A stretch of DNA of 64,000 nt. Source: Puffinus mauretanicus. Taxonomy: Eukaryota > Chordata > Aves > Procellariiformes > Procellariidae. The position numbers and the translations under genes were made by a program. Of the stretch, positions 40,282 through 52,800 are shown in pieces. The notes under the pieces were generated by a model. The model was not told where the DNA came from, ran no database searches, and worked only from the letters and a program-made list of their open reading frames with translations. Positions within the stretch are counted from its first letter, which is position 1; every line of letters starts with the position of its first letter. The stretch covers positions 620,001-684,000 of the forward strand of contig JAJKFH010001810.1 in the NCBI GenBank assembly GCA_023333565.1, given 5' to 3'.

Positions 40282-41383
40282 GAAAACTTACTGAAATTTG
40301 GGATAGAGGTTATAATTGCAAATCTTTCTCCTAACATAAAAATACCATTGGCTGTTAAAGTAACCACTTTAAATAGGCTCATGGGTTACAAGTTTCATTC
40401 CTTTAGCTTGAGTCAAGGCACTTAAAAAGTTTTCATCTGCTAAAACCATTATCATTGTTTTCTAGAAAATAGGAGAGTACTTAAATAAACAAATCCTGCA
40501 CTTCCTTTATTGGGACAATAGAGTAATTCTTCTTCTTGTTTGTTTGTTTTTGCCATTTTTAAGCAACAAACAAGAATTCTGACAGCCCAAATTAAGTGCT
40601 AACTTGTGTCACTCACGTTATCAGGTGATTTCGTTAACTGGAGAAATGAAGGGAGTAAGGACCTGCAAAAACACAATTTTATTAACTGTATTGGCATAAG
40701 GAACACAACATTAAATACATGAGTTTTATCACTGGCTTTATCACTTAAGGAAAAAGTGTATATGAATATATATACTGTTTTCCAAGAGGACAATAGGTGC
40801 CCCAGAAGAAAGCTCAAATGACCCTGCCTTCCTGTTCTTAACTGCGTATTGGCTCAGCCAGATAGCTAACCAGAGATCATTGCATTCAAGATCGTGGAAC
40901 AAAGAAAATTACTACTTCTGTTCTCAGGACCTAACCCTTGTTTTAGAAAGGTGACTTCACTACCACGCACTAGTAAACTGGAATAAACCTGAGCTGATTT
41001 CCTGTTACTTTGCATGCCTCCCTTAAAGATGCATTTTACAGTCTGTGTTCACAGCCTTGCAGGAAGAGGATGCTTATTTTTAGCAACATCCTTGAATGTT
41101 TCTACCAGTGAGCCGATCTATAAGCAAACAGTACAATTGCTAAATCTCATTGATCCAACTGTTTTTTTGTTACTGAAGAACAAAGTTAATAGACTACAAT
41201 GGTGGATTTATATAATGCAATCAAGCACCAAAGACTGAAAAGATCAACATAATCATCTTACGTTCTTTTTTTATTACCATTTTAATTTAAAAAAAAAAAA
41301 AAAGTAAGAAGAAAAATTGAAGTCACAGCTTATTTTTCCAAACAGAATGATTCACATCTACAGTTATGAAAACATTACAAAAT
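40282..41383. other. Intergenic, no gene seen
   Basis: AT-rich, with an uninterrupted run of about 15 A near 41289-41303. No gene or repeat family recognised. Confidence 0.55.
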
Positions 41384-43180
41384 TCAGACCATGCAATCGA
41401 GTCCTGTGGTGGAGATGCAGGAGATGATCTTCAGAAGATTTGACTTCAGAAACCTCCAGCAGCAAACCCGCCCTTTTCCTTTTCTTCCCGTGCCAACAGC
41501 ATCTGTTCTGCCATATCTTCTGCCATAAAATGCCTGACAGGAATTCTGTGCTATTTCACTGGATTTTTCTTCACCCCAGTCAGTTCTAAAACAATATTTC
41601 TTGAATCGAGACAAAGACAGAAGTTGTAGATCCTCAGGTTTGCCATTTTGGCACCACAGAGTACCAGTATTCCATATTCTATACCTGCATGGACTCACTA
41701 CCCTCGGGGGCTCTAAAGCCATAGAAGGCCTTAGATACAACACCATCACCCATCCTTCTGCCACAATCATCAACAGTTCACCCCCAGATCCTTTATGGTA
41801 AGACAAAATGCAGAAACAGCCCTGCTGCGTTGCTTTGCTTTGATTGTGCTTGCTTGGGGCAGGAGGCTGCCCACTGGGGACATATGGTATGGGTTGAAAG
41901 CAAGTAGCTGTTGGCACCTAGGGGCCGGACATCACAAAACACTTATCATCCAGTACAGAAGAAGCCCCGATTACTATCCCACTCCCACCTTCCCTGCCCT
42001 CCACACTCCACCTTCTTCCACAAGACCACCCCAAGCTCCCAAGGCTGCTTGTCCTCTGTCAGGACAGCCTGTCCATGGTATGGATCCCAAATGCTGACCT
42101 CCCCAGGAGAAGGAACGTCGGCAGATTTTCCTGCAGTACCCACTCCAGGTATTTCACCACCAGGAAGAGCAGCAGATCACATAGTCGCAGATCTGGCTGA
42201 GAAGCAGCAAGACTAAAAGTAACTCCCAGCAGAAGAGGATGTCTCCCCAAAGGTTGATGTGGCTATTGTGGTGGAGCAAATCCTTGCAACAGCACAAAGG
42301 AATCAATCCAATCCCTCCAGAGCAGGCAACAAGGAAAAAACAGGGATGGATCATTAGCACCAAACCCTTCCCACAGCAGACCCAGACCAACACTCCCATC
42401 TCAACGGCTGTTCCCCACAGTTACAGGAAAGCTCATTCCAGGCTCTCATCTCTAGGTTACTACCAACAGAGAGATCGCCCAGACTGAACACGGGGCACTG
42501 CCATCCACTCCCTCTCCACGCTGAAGGAGGTTTAGCAGTAGTCAGTAAGTCATCTTGGTAAAGGCCCTTCTCCAAAAAGCCTTTTTTTGGTAGGATCATC
42601 GAACTGAAGATTCTTACGAAAAACTCTGGTTTTGAGGTCCCAGTGAACTAAGTACAGATATGGGCAACAGTGCGTGTCTTCAGACTAAAACTGTTCCTCA
42701 CCACAAAAACATCTGAGAATTCAGCCTCACCTGTTCCCAGGCTGGCACATACAATTCGGTGTGGGTCATCCAGCAGCAGGTTGATTGTAAAAATGTTGCA
42801 AACGAGAGAAGAAGGAACAACAGAAAAACAGATTGTCTCATGGGCTGCATTCGAAGGAAGGTCATGGATACCAAGAAAAAAGCAGTTCCTTGGTGATGTT
42901 TTCCAATCTGAGCCTCCCACCCCAGAAGACCCCATGGCAGGACACTTCTGTGGTCCCAGAGGAATAGCAGGTGTCAGGAAGCAGCTGCCCTGGCAGAGGC
43001 TGCCACCAAGACAGTTGGCAATCTCTTCCCAGTCTCCTCCCCCAGGCTGGCTGGATCCTTACCAAAATTGTAAAAATAAATCTTAAAAAATTGTTTGTTC
43101 CAATGTTTTGTTGAGAGCCTTTTCTGCTCCTACTCCTCTCCCAAATAGCAAGCTTTTTGCCAAGAAGGCAGCCCACACAG
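41384..43180. other. Unexplained GC-richer block with several open frames
   Basis: This 1.8-kb block has higher GC than its surroundings and unusually many overlapping frames: 177 codons on minus (41384-41917), 100, 101 and 82 codons on plus (41795-42097, 41911-42216, 42239-42487) and 138 codons on plus (42670-43086). The plus-strand pieces are rich in Pro, Ser and Gln and change frame from one to the next, as a decayed coding sequence might. I recognise no domain. Alternatives are a decayed retroposed gene, an unlisted repeat, or a non-coding RNA exon. Confidence 0.25.
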
Positions 43181-46100
43181 AAGGGTTGATACAGAAATCC
43201 GGGCTGCTAGACAGGAGAGATATTATGGAGGAACACTTTATCTCCATAGATAAAAGGCCGTAGAGGTTTGGTGGTGGCTGAAGAGCAGCCTTCCAGCATA
43301 CATGCCCGAGAGTTTTTCATAAAAATTGTCCTAGCCCTGTAGAATAGGGATGACCTTTATGAGGATTAAATCGTCTGAATAAAAAGCAACATACTGCTTA
43401 TGCCTTGTATTATACAAGTGTCCGTATAAGTGCCCTTATACACTATAGGACATTCTGTGCATATAGAATGCTTTCGCTATGGAGAAAAGATCAGTGCTTT
43501 AGGCAGGGAAACAGAAACAATACAGATGAGTGCAACGTCTAGTTGTGCTAGAAGGGAAGCAGGGATGTTTGGAGAAAGGCAGCCTGGGACGAGGCTGAGC
43601 TTGCTGACCCCTGCCCTGCCAAACAATTCACCGGGATACACCACAGCTCTCTGTTCCCTGCACACTGATTGCAAGCACTGTGCACTGCTGGCAGAAAGGT
43701 TGTCCCACAGCATCCTTCTCCTTAGTGAGATGACAGAAAATACACTGCATGTCAACACTGAGGTGTTAGGACCTTCTCAAAGCAAGGGCATGAGCCTCTT
43801 GGTTTCCTGGTAGAGCTGAATGGTAATGAAGAGCTGGATTCATATCCTGGTACCCTGGAGGATGAGGTTTTCTTTGAGGAGAAGAAATGCATCTTCGGTG
43901 GAAAATAGCTGAGGTATAAAAGCCAATTTGTGCTGTAAGCTGTTGCTGCACAGACTCACAGAAACCACTGATCTTCCATAACGGTTCACAGGGCCTGTAA
44001 AATGATAGAATGATAATTATTAATTAACACAATCGTAATTGTATTATGAAAGCTGCATACAGGGATGTGTACTCCTTTTCAGTTGGGAAATCCCTGATAA
44101 CACCACCAGCACTGATTAACCTTAGGTATGCAACCGTTATGGACTGAACTACACTGACAGTGAAATATGGCATCACAAGCTTAGGCCACCAGCAGATCGT
44201 CGTCTTACTTTGAATTGATTCCTCACTGACCAGTGCAAGTGAAGGATTTCCAAGACCCAGAGGGCAATGGCAAGGCTCTCTTCCAGAGGAATGAGTTCCC
44301 AGGAGACTGTATGTCCCTTCAGCAGAAATAAAAGCACTGCGCATGGTAACTGTAGACAGGTTGCTGCCTGCTTCTGTATCAGTGATACACAGCGGCTGAG
44401 CATCTGTGCATAGGCTCTTACACAGAGCGAATAGCATAAGGTGTGTCTACATTAGATTTAGTTTTGATCAGCAATGTGCTTCCAAAGCAAATTTCCCAGT
44501 CACCCTCGCTGGTTCCCACTGTGGACAAGGCCTGCAACATCTGAACCAGGAGCGCACCTACCACGTTCCAGCTGCTAAGGGGCACTTGGTCCAAAAAAGC
44601 AGATTACAGCTGGTTCAGAGTAAAATCCCCTGAAACGCCCAGAGCTTGGGCATTGCATCCTCAGCAACAGGCACTTCAACAGATCTGCTCCTCTTGGTCT
44701 GCACTGCTCGCTAACAGGTATAGCCAAGGTGAGTGTGAGACAAGTGATCCACGAGCACGGGGAACACTCGAGACACATTCCAGAAGCAGCAACGGTTTGT
44801 GCTGCAGTTGAACCATGGTACAGCCACGGTGGAGCACAGGAAGACTGAACAGTATGGTCACAAGCCAGTCTGCAACGCCTGGGAGAAGGACTTGGATGAC
44901 TCCATAATGCCTACTGAAGTTAGCATAGACACAACCTTCCTCAGCTTCTTTCTACACTCAAGGTGTGTTTGCAGCGTTCTGTTTTTCTCTAATGGATATA
45001 AAAAGCACGTCAGGCTGGAACAGATCTGGCAATTTCAGTTTCATCTACAAACTGTTTTTTTATGAATCCTTGAAAAAAGGTTCAGTTTTACTTTAATGGG
45101 ATTGTTGACAGATCGTATTGTAATCGGTGTTAGTACACAACATTTACTATCTTACAACTGGATTTGAGAAGCACACAAAATGTGAAGAGAAGCTATGGAA
45201 TATATTTCCAAGAAGTTAATCCCACTCTGAAGTCAGCTATTTTTTACGGCAGAGAAAACATGATAAAACAGGCTAATCTAAGATAAGGTTCAGTAAATGT
45301 GCTTTCTAAAAGGAAATAAACATACTTTCCAAGAAAAAGGTTATATACCTAATTTCTAAAGTAGTGTTTTACCCTGTCTCTTTGGAAAGTTTAGACTACT
45401 TTTCTAACCTATGCCTTTAAAGAAAGGCTCAGTACCTTTCCAGGCCATAAGGACAATGAAGTGCTGAATAAATTGTCTGTATCACATCACTGCAGCCCAG
45501 AGAACCAGATCTCAGAAATGGCTGAGGGACAATAGTGCAGTTTTGGAGATATCCTAAAGAGTAAGGCTGAATACGATTATCTCATATTCACTTGTTCTGC
45601 CACAGAGTTCACATGCAACTTAGCGCAAGAAATTTATTATAATGAATTAGGTACACCAGGAAATGGTCTTTGAGAGATTCTACTGAAGTCAATTTGGCCT
45701 TTGTTTTCAGTAATAGAATAATACCCCATGTCATTTCCATTAGTGGAAAAGAACTTCCAGTTTGTTCTTACAGAAAACACAAGACAGCACATTACAATGT
45801 GCAAAGGGTCTGTTTTACAGGTACAAGAACCATCCTTGCCTGTACTGTACATGGTATTGTTTCTATACTCATACATAATAAATAAAAAGCAACTGAATTA
45901 AGAACAAAAGTGGGATTTTAAAGTATATAGCAGAACCATTTAGATTCATTAAAACATAGTACAGGAAGTCTTGTTGCTAGTTATTATATGATGCTATTGT
46001 TTATGACAGCATTTGGATCTAATTGCGTCAGACTAAATAGAGACCATCTTAAATGCCCACTGGATACCAAATGTCGTGCTAAAAAGTACTACTACTAAAC

Positions 46101-48976
46101 CACTATGCATCAGACAACATCCATTAAAAGTACTGCCATGTTAGAAGGTGATTGTTCACCTGACTTACTAGCCTGCATGGGGCTTTGTGGTCATCACAGG
46201 TAAGTCAGCATGATGTTAGCCAGTCATCCTCTAACCTTAGTGGAAGCAGAATTCAGTTGTGTGGGGTAGACAATGTTGAACACAAAACTCTCGTGTATGT
46301 CGGCAGCAAAACAACGAGCAGCACTGTCAGGTACATTTTACTGTTGTATTCTAGTTCCAGTAACATTTGCTAGTGTCCTGAGGGAAACTCCCTACTTCTG
46401 ATGCTGTTTTTTGAGGGATGAAGTGTGATAAGTGTTCTGATGTTTGTGGTTTTTTTCTAAAGAGGATTCATACCCCTCTCAAGACCAGGCTAATCTCTCA
46501 AGCTTATCTACTGCAGTAAAATCCTATCCCAGCGGTAAATCATGATGTCATCTGCACATGTCAGCTGCAGACTCCTTCGGCTGCAATTCATTTTGTGGAA
46601 TGACTTATGTGTCCCGATTAACTGTGGGGAATTGAATCTTACCCATGTCTTATTTCCATGAAATGCTATTCCAGATAGTTCACCTCAAGTGATCATCTAT
46701 GGAAACAAAGCCAAAAGGATTTTCCATTCTCAGTTACGGTGGGTAATTTGTCTAGGAAATGAGGCAACTTCCAGTTCAGAATGAGTTTGTTCACTTCAAA
46801 TGGGAAAGATTTAGAAAGTCTGGTTTTGGCAGTCCTCTAAATCCTCTTGTACCATCACTGCTTCATCCCTAATTCAGCATGGTTTCATACTGCCTCGGAC
46901 CAGACCGACCAGCTGTGACTACCACCACTAAACCAGCAGCCAGTCAGGAGTTCTCTTTTTCCATCAGCAGGGTAACAGTGACTGAGAACTGCACTTTTAG
47001 AAGTACCAACCCCAGTAAAGCCACACATGATACAGTTGATATTCGTGCACAAAGCACTTAAAACCACAACACAGCAAGTGCTCAGAAACATGTGTCAAAA
47101 CCTCCTTTGATTACACATACGGCATGGGGTTCAGGAGTTGCATGGAAGACAGCCAGAGGCTGTGTATATGTCCATATGATCATCATATGGAGACCGTTAC
47201 AGAAGAGAGATCTACCCGTAAGGATTATATATTGCTTTAAAAGGGCTTATTCTTTATCTTTCCATGTTGTGCAGATCTGACACTCTCTTTCCATCTGCTT
47301 CCTCTCCAGAACATTAAAAATAGCATTCACAACAGAGACGTTAAAGTCTTATTTTTCAGCTATAACAAATCCCTCAGCCACTGGCATCCCCAGCTGCTTC
47401 CTCTTCCCCAAGATCCACTCACTGCCTTTCCTGTTACCTCCCCCTGCTAATAAAAATCCCCCTAAATCAATGCATTACTTGGCAAGTGCATTTATTATAG
47501 CCGTAGATAAATAACTAGAAGGGAAAAAAACCCTGTAAGTAAGTAGAAAGGTACACTGGCTCACAGCTTCATTAAACTACTCAGCTTTTACCAAAATCTG
47601 TTTCATGAGCTAATGGTCCAAGTTAAGGTACAGAGAGATTTCAGGCAGCCTAAAAAAGCCTAACTAAAAAATAATTTGAAAAAGCACTCAAACTTTCAAG
47701 TGGAGTCTCAAAACAGAAAAAAACATGCATGACATTTCTAAACTGTGGAGGAAACATTTAATCATTGTGGTCCACAATAATCATTGCATCACCAAGACTG
47801 TAAGTACCTGTAGGTTTTTTTCTCAGTATCTTTAGCACAGCTGTAGTGCTACAGAACATGGAAAAGAGAGCAACACAGAGAAGAATAAAAAAAAAAAAAA
47901 ACACAGAAGGAAAAAAACCCCATGAAATATTTAAACCCATAATAGGGCAATGAGACTAGAGCTATAGAAGGATGGTTATTTGAGGCATTTTCCATATATT
48001 GCATAAGATCATGGCTCTGGAAGAAAGGCAGAGTTATGATGGAACACTTTGCAACAAAGACAGTATGAAATTTTTTCAAAGCATTACAAACTCCCACGGC
48101 CACAAAACTAACCACCTGCCTCTCGAGCTGAAGAGCCTCCAATAAGCAGCAGCCAGCTGAGATCTAAAGCAAAGATCCATTGAGCAAAACTATTCAAATA
48201 CCCCACAGAAGTATTGAGCTCTGTCATTTGGCTCTTACTCCTCCATTATCTATAGCCTTTGGCATTGGAAGCAAATTCATCTTTGCGACTCAAAACTTGT
48301 TTTGATTATGCTGTTTCATAACTATCGTGCTCCACGACATGCCCTCCATGTTGTTTGACTGCAATAAAAAAAAAAAACAGATTTTAAAGATTAATAGATA
48401 CAGGAAGGTAAATGACAGTAGCTTCTCACCATACTTCTCATGTCATCTCTCTTTCAAAGAAGTCAGCGCAGAGGCAGAATGCAGCACCACCGGGCACCTA
48501 CTTAGAATACAAGTGAAGACCTGTGCTCATACAATGGCTAACAAAGTACCTTATTTTGGTATAATGAAAAGCTATAAACATCAATTTGCTGTGCTGAAAG
48601 CATAGAAGCCTGTATAGACATGTTAACTCCGCTATTTTGCCTTCCAGAATACAGCTCGTACGATAGATCTGCCTTAAAAGTCCAGCTTACACCTCCTAGA
48701 ACATTGCTAAGAAGATAAAAGTCCCCTAAGGAGTTAAGAGAGTTAAAGCAAAGAAGAAAACTGACTTCCTAGGAATCTCTTTCTGAACCCAGCAGTCAAA
48801 GACTAATGGCTCTAGAGCAGAATTCTCATTGGCAATGAGGCAAAGAAATGCTTTAGCAATAACCTTCAGGCGAAATCAAATCAGGTAAGGGATAACTACC
48901 TTTCAAGGAAGCTAAATTTCTGAATGAAGGCATGCAAAGTGTTCTGCTGTCCAGTTAAACGCCTCCAGTCCTGTTT
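43181..48976. other. Intergenic, no gene seen
   Basis: AT-rich to moderate composition. Short overlapping frames, A-runs near 47888 and 48368. A perfect donor-like cag-gtaagt occurs at about 46197-46205 without a recognisable exon. Nothing else seen. Confidence 0.5.
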
Positions 48977-49885
48977 CACGAGAGGATCGAGTGCTCCCTC
49001 AGTAAGTTTGCAGACGACACCAAGTTGGGTGGGAGTGTTGATCTGCTGGAAGGTAGGAAGGCTCTGCAGAGGGACCTGGACAGGCTGGATCGATGGGCTG
49101 AGGCCAACTGTATGAGGTTCAACAAGGCCAAGTGCCGGGTCCTGCACTTGGGTCACAACAACCCCAGGCAACGCTGCAGGCTTGGGGAAGAGTGGCTGGA
49201 AAGCTGCCCAGAGGAAAAGGACCTGGGGGTGCTGGTTGACAGCCAGCTGAACATGAGCCGGCAGTGTGCTCAGGTGGCCAAGAAGGCCAACGGCATCCTG
49301 GCCTGTATCAGAAATAGTGTGGCCAGCAGGAGCAGGGAGGTGATCGTGCCCCTGTACTCGGCACTGGTGAGGCCGCACCTCGAATATTGTGTTCAGTTTT
49401 GGGCCCCTCACTAGAAGAAGGACATTGAGGTGCTGGAGTGTGTCCATAGAAGGGCAACAAAGCTGGTGAAGGGCCTGGAGCACAAGTCTGATGAGGAGCA
49501 GCTGAGGGAACGGGGACTGTTTAGTCTGGAGAAGAGGAGGTTGAGGGGAGACCTCATGGCGCTCTACAACTACCTGAAAGGAGGTTGTAGCGAGGTGGGG
49601 GTTGGTCTCTTCTCCCAAGTAACAAGCGATAGGACGAGAGGAAATGGCCTCAAGTTGCACGAAGGGAGGTTTAGATTGGACATTAGGAGAAATTTCTTTA
49701 CTGAAAGAGTGGTCAAGCCTTGGAACAGGCTGCCCAGGGAAGTGGTTGAGTCACCATCCCTGGAGGCATTTAAAAGACGTGTAGAGATGGTACGTGGGGA
49801 CATGGTTTAGTGGTGGACTTGGCAGTCTTAACAGTTGGACTCGATCTTAAAGGTCCTTTCCAACCTAAATGATTCTATTCTATTC
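48977..49885 (+). mobile_element. 5'-truncated CR1 LINE, related to the 12.65-16.03 kb copy
   Basis: This 0.9-kb CR1 lies on the plus strand. It begins abruptly within ORF2 just before the reverse-transcriptase FADD motif ([18 protein letters not shown]) and runs to the CR1 3' end (gattctattctattc). Over the shared part the protein differs from the first copy at only a few positions, so they belong to the same subfamily. It is inactive because of the truncation and an in-frame TAG at about 49412. Close to its 3' end the coding part closes with a stop around 49808. The orientation is opposite to the first copy. Confidence 0.94.
49025..49810 (+). pseudogene. CR1 ORF2 C-terminal remnant
   Basis: Two consecutive in-frame open pieces (49025-49414 and 49430-49810) encode the thumb and C-terminal part of CR1 ORF2, including [35 protein letters not shown] and [19 protein letters not shown]. 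They are separated by one TAG in place of the tyrosine codon present at that position in the 12.65-16.03 kb copy. No endonuclease and no complete reverse transcriptase remain. Confidence 0.9.
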
Positions 49886-52800
49886 ATTGATGGCCCCTCC
49901 TCAGTACGCTACCTGAATTCTTCCAGAATGAACAGAGTATTCTGATTTTTGTCTATCTTTCCCTGGTCTAATAAAATCATGACTTAATGGAAGTCATCCA
50001 TTAATTATTCTAGTCTGACCAGAAACAGCATGGAGGCAGAAAGGGGTTTTTGGTATTTCAGTCTATGATAATGTATTTTTCTGTCTTTCAATCTTCTTTT
50101 TTAAAAAGTGTATTAAATTGTTTACTAATCTACAAACCTCTCAAGTAATATTTCAGCTTTGGGAATGGAAAATTTTGAAGATTGTTGAGATGATTCAACA
50201 TGATATTTTTTGGTAAAACACTCATTTCATATTCTTTCCCCGTCCATCCTACCAAAAGGAAAATTTTTTTTAAAAAAAAAAAGCTTTCCACTTTTAAATC
50301 CTTTTCACTTATAAATAGCTTTGCAATTCAAGATACACAAGGAGAAACGGAAACTGATGCAGAAAAGAATTGCAAGAATGAAGGACTAAAAAAACATGCG
50401 TGGTACAGAAGGTCTCATCAGGATGAATCTATCCAGCTCAACAAAGAAACAGCTAAAGGATGACTAGATCAGTCTTCAAGTGAGCTCTGTAAGTTTTTCC
50501 TGTTTGATGGTAGTTCAAAAATAATTGATAAATTAATTTCAAATTGAATTAGACATTGTAAACTATTATAAATAAGATGGTATCTGCATAAAAGGTCTAA
50601 AAGGATGATTTTGTTACCATCCAAAGGTGAAGAGGAGGGACACAGCTGAAGTCTCACACAATGTAATATAGCTGGCTAGACTACTCCTTCCGGATACAGG
50701 CAAATGAGTTCAGCATCTTCTTTGGTTCAGAGCAAGGATCTGAATAAAGGTCTAACTCTGAGATCTTCTATTTTACTCCATACAAGATACACACATTTGT
50801 TGCAAAAGAATGAATGATTAGGATTGGTAACTGATACATACAGATTCTAGCCCTTGCAGAAATGAGAAGTCGGTGTTATGTGAAGTGAAATAGATTTAGC
50901 AGGACAATGTAAAAATAACCATTTCAGAGTATTTACTATCCCACTCATCAGGGCACTTTTCTCAGATTTGAGCAGGCCAGATGTATTTCAAAAATCCCAC
51001 TGAGTTTGAACCTTAGTGTCCCGGTTGCTAGCTGAATAGCCTCGCAACAGGATTACAGAAAATACTATTAGTTCCATCATCCCCTCAGTTCTGTATATAG
51101 TAAGACAATGAGAAGTGCCATCTCCAAAAACCTGGCATAGATCTACTTCATAAATGAGTTTCTGAAATCCTGACATAATGTGATCATGTATATAAGTGTT
51201 ATTGGAAGAATGCAAGCCTTGGTTCCCTAATGAATTTTTAATTTTGCAAATTATTTCCTTAGCGATCATGTCTTCCTCACTTCTTAGATGTACAAGTTTC
51301 ATTGTGTTTTAAATACACTGAACTACATTGCATTTGTCAAAGGCTAAGAAAACATACACATTACCACATGCCAGTTGATAGGTGATCACTTGACGAGCTG
51401 TTTTAACTCGAGATGCTGAACATTAAAGTGAGGCAAATTATCCCATTTCTAATAGAACTGCTCATTTCTTTCTGAAGTCCTATTGGAAGTGATGAAACAG
51501 CTAACTCCTTTTACAGCTTTCACTGAAAGTCAGTTTATGTAAACAACCCTTCTACAGCAGTCATCACAGTTTGGCCTCAAAGGACCTCAATACTTGTGCT
51601 CTGGTAGTTTAGGGTCCTATATCATTGATACTATTTTAATATTTCTTTCCTCTTTTTCAAGGATGTCAACTGTCAATGTACTGGATTAAAACATTAGAGC
51701 TATCAGGAAGCACTATCAGTTCTTTGCTGCAATTCCACGGAAGATACAAATGCTTCATTCTGCCTCTCTTACAGCCTATGGAAGCACTGTATTTCAGCAC
51801 TGGTTTCAGGAAGGCTCACACAGAGCACTTTGAGTGCTCCATTAATCTTCCTTTCACAGATTTACTGGGGGAGAAATGAAGTGAAATGAAATAGCTTGTC
51901 CCTTTCGCTGCACTTTAATATTTAAAACACCATAAAATTCATTTAACAGCCTCAGGATTTATCTTTTAGATCATCTTCGAGACTCTACAACACTAAAAAT
52001 TCTGGTTTTGAAGAAAAAACTCATTCAAGACTAGAAAACTATTACTCTGAAGCTATATTAGCATTTTATTCTTTCTGGCATGGCTTTTAACTAGAGGAAG
52101 ATAGATATTCAAGGGCTGAGAATCTGGATAGGACAAGATGTTTCAAGATTAAGTGTACAATATACCAACAACTTTCTCCTAGCAGCACCCAAATACATCA
52201 TCTCTTCTTGTAAAATTGTATTAAACCCTGAGAGCATTCAAATACAAACTTAATAGACATCAGAAGAGCAGCCGCCTCCCTCTCCCTCCATCTCTATTCA
52301 CTCCTCTGGGGAGTGCTCCCTCTCTCCTCTCCAGGAGAATCAGGGTGCCTCTTGCCTATTTCTTTTTGCTGAGTAGCTCACAACCCTTTTCCTCAATATT
52401 TGTAAGATTGGGCTGCCTGAGCCTTTAATACACAAACATCTAACAGCCTCACCTGGGAAAGCAGTAAGTAGCTGAGCAACTGCACATACCTTACTGTATC
52501 TTCTCACAATTACAGCTCCAGACAACAAAAACATACAAGAACATAGCAAAAAACTTCATGCCACATCACTCTCCCAAAGTTGCTTTCTTCAAACGTTGGA
52601 CACAGCTGTGAAGTTCATCACCGAGTATTTTCTTTAAAGCTTTCCCAGAACATCAGTCTCATATGCCTGACTGACTTCAAACATCTTGAAAGTGTTCTTT
52701 TTGTCTCAGTACATAATACAGTTTATGACTTTCTTCCATCCCTTAAATAGTCAGAAGGCCAAAGACTGAGAATTTTATAAAGAATTAAGTTATAAGTAGA

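Noticed and set aside
46161..46205. Perfect splice-donor motif cag-gtaagt
   Set aside because: A nine-base match is expected about once in both strands of a window this size, and no acceptor or coding exon accompanies it.
48896..49660. 254-codon minus-strand frame
   Set aside because: It is the antisense of the plus-strand CR1 at 48977-49885; the same shadow protein appears opposite the other CR1 copy.
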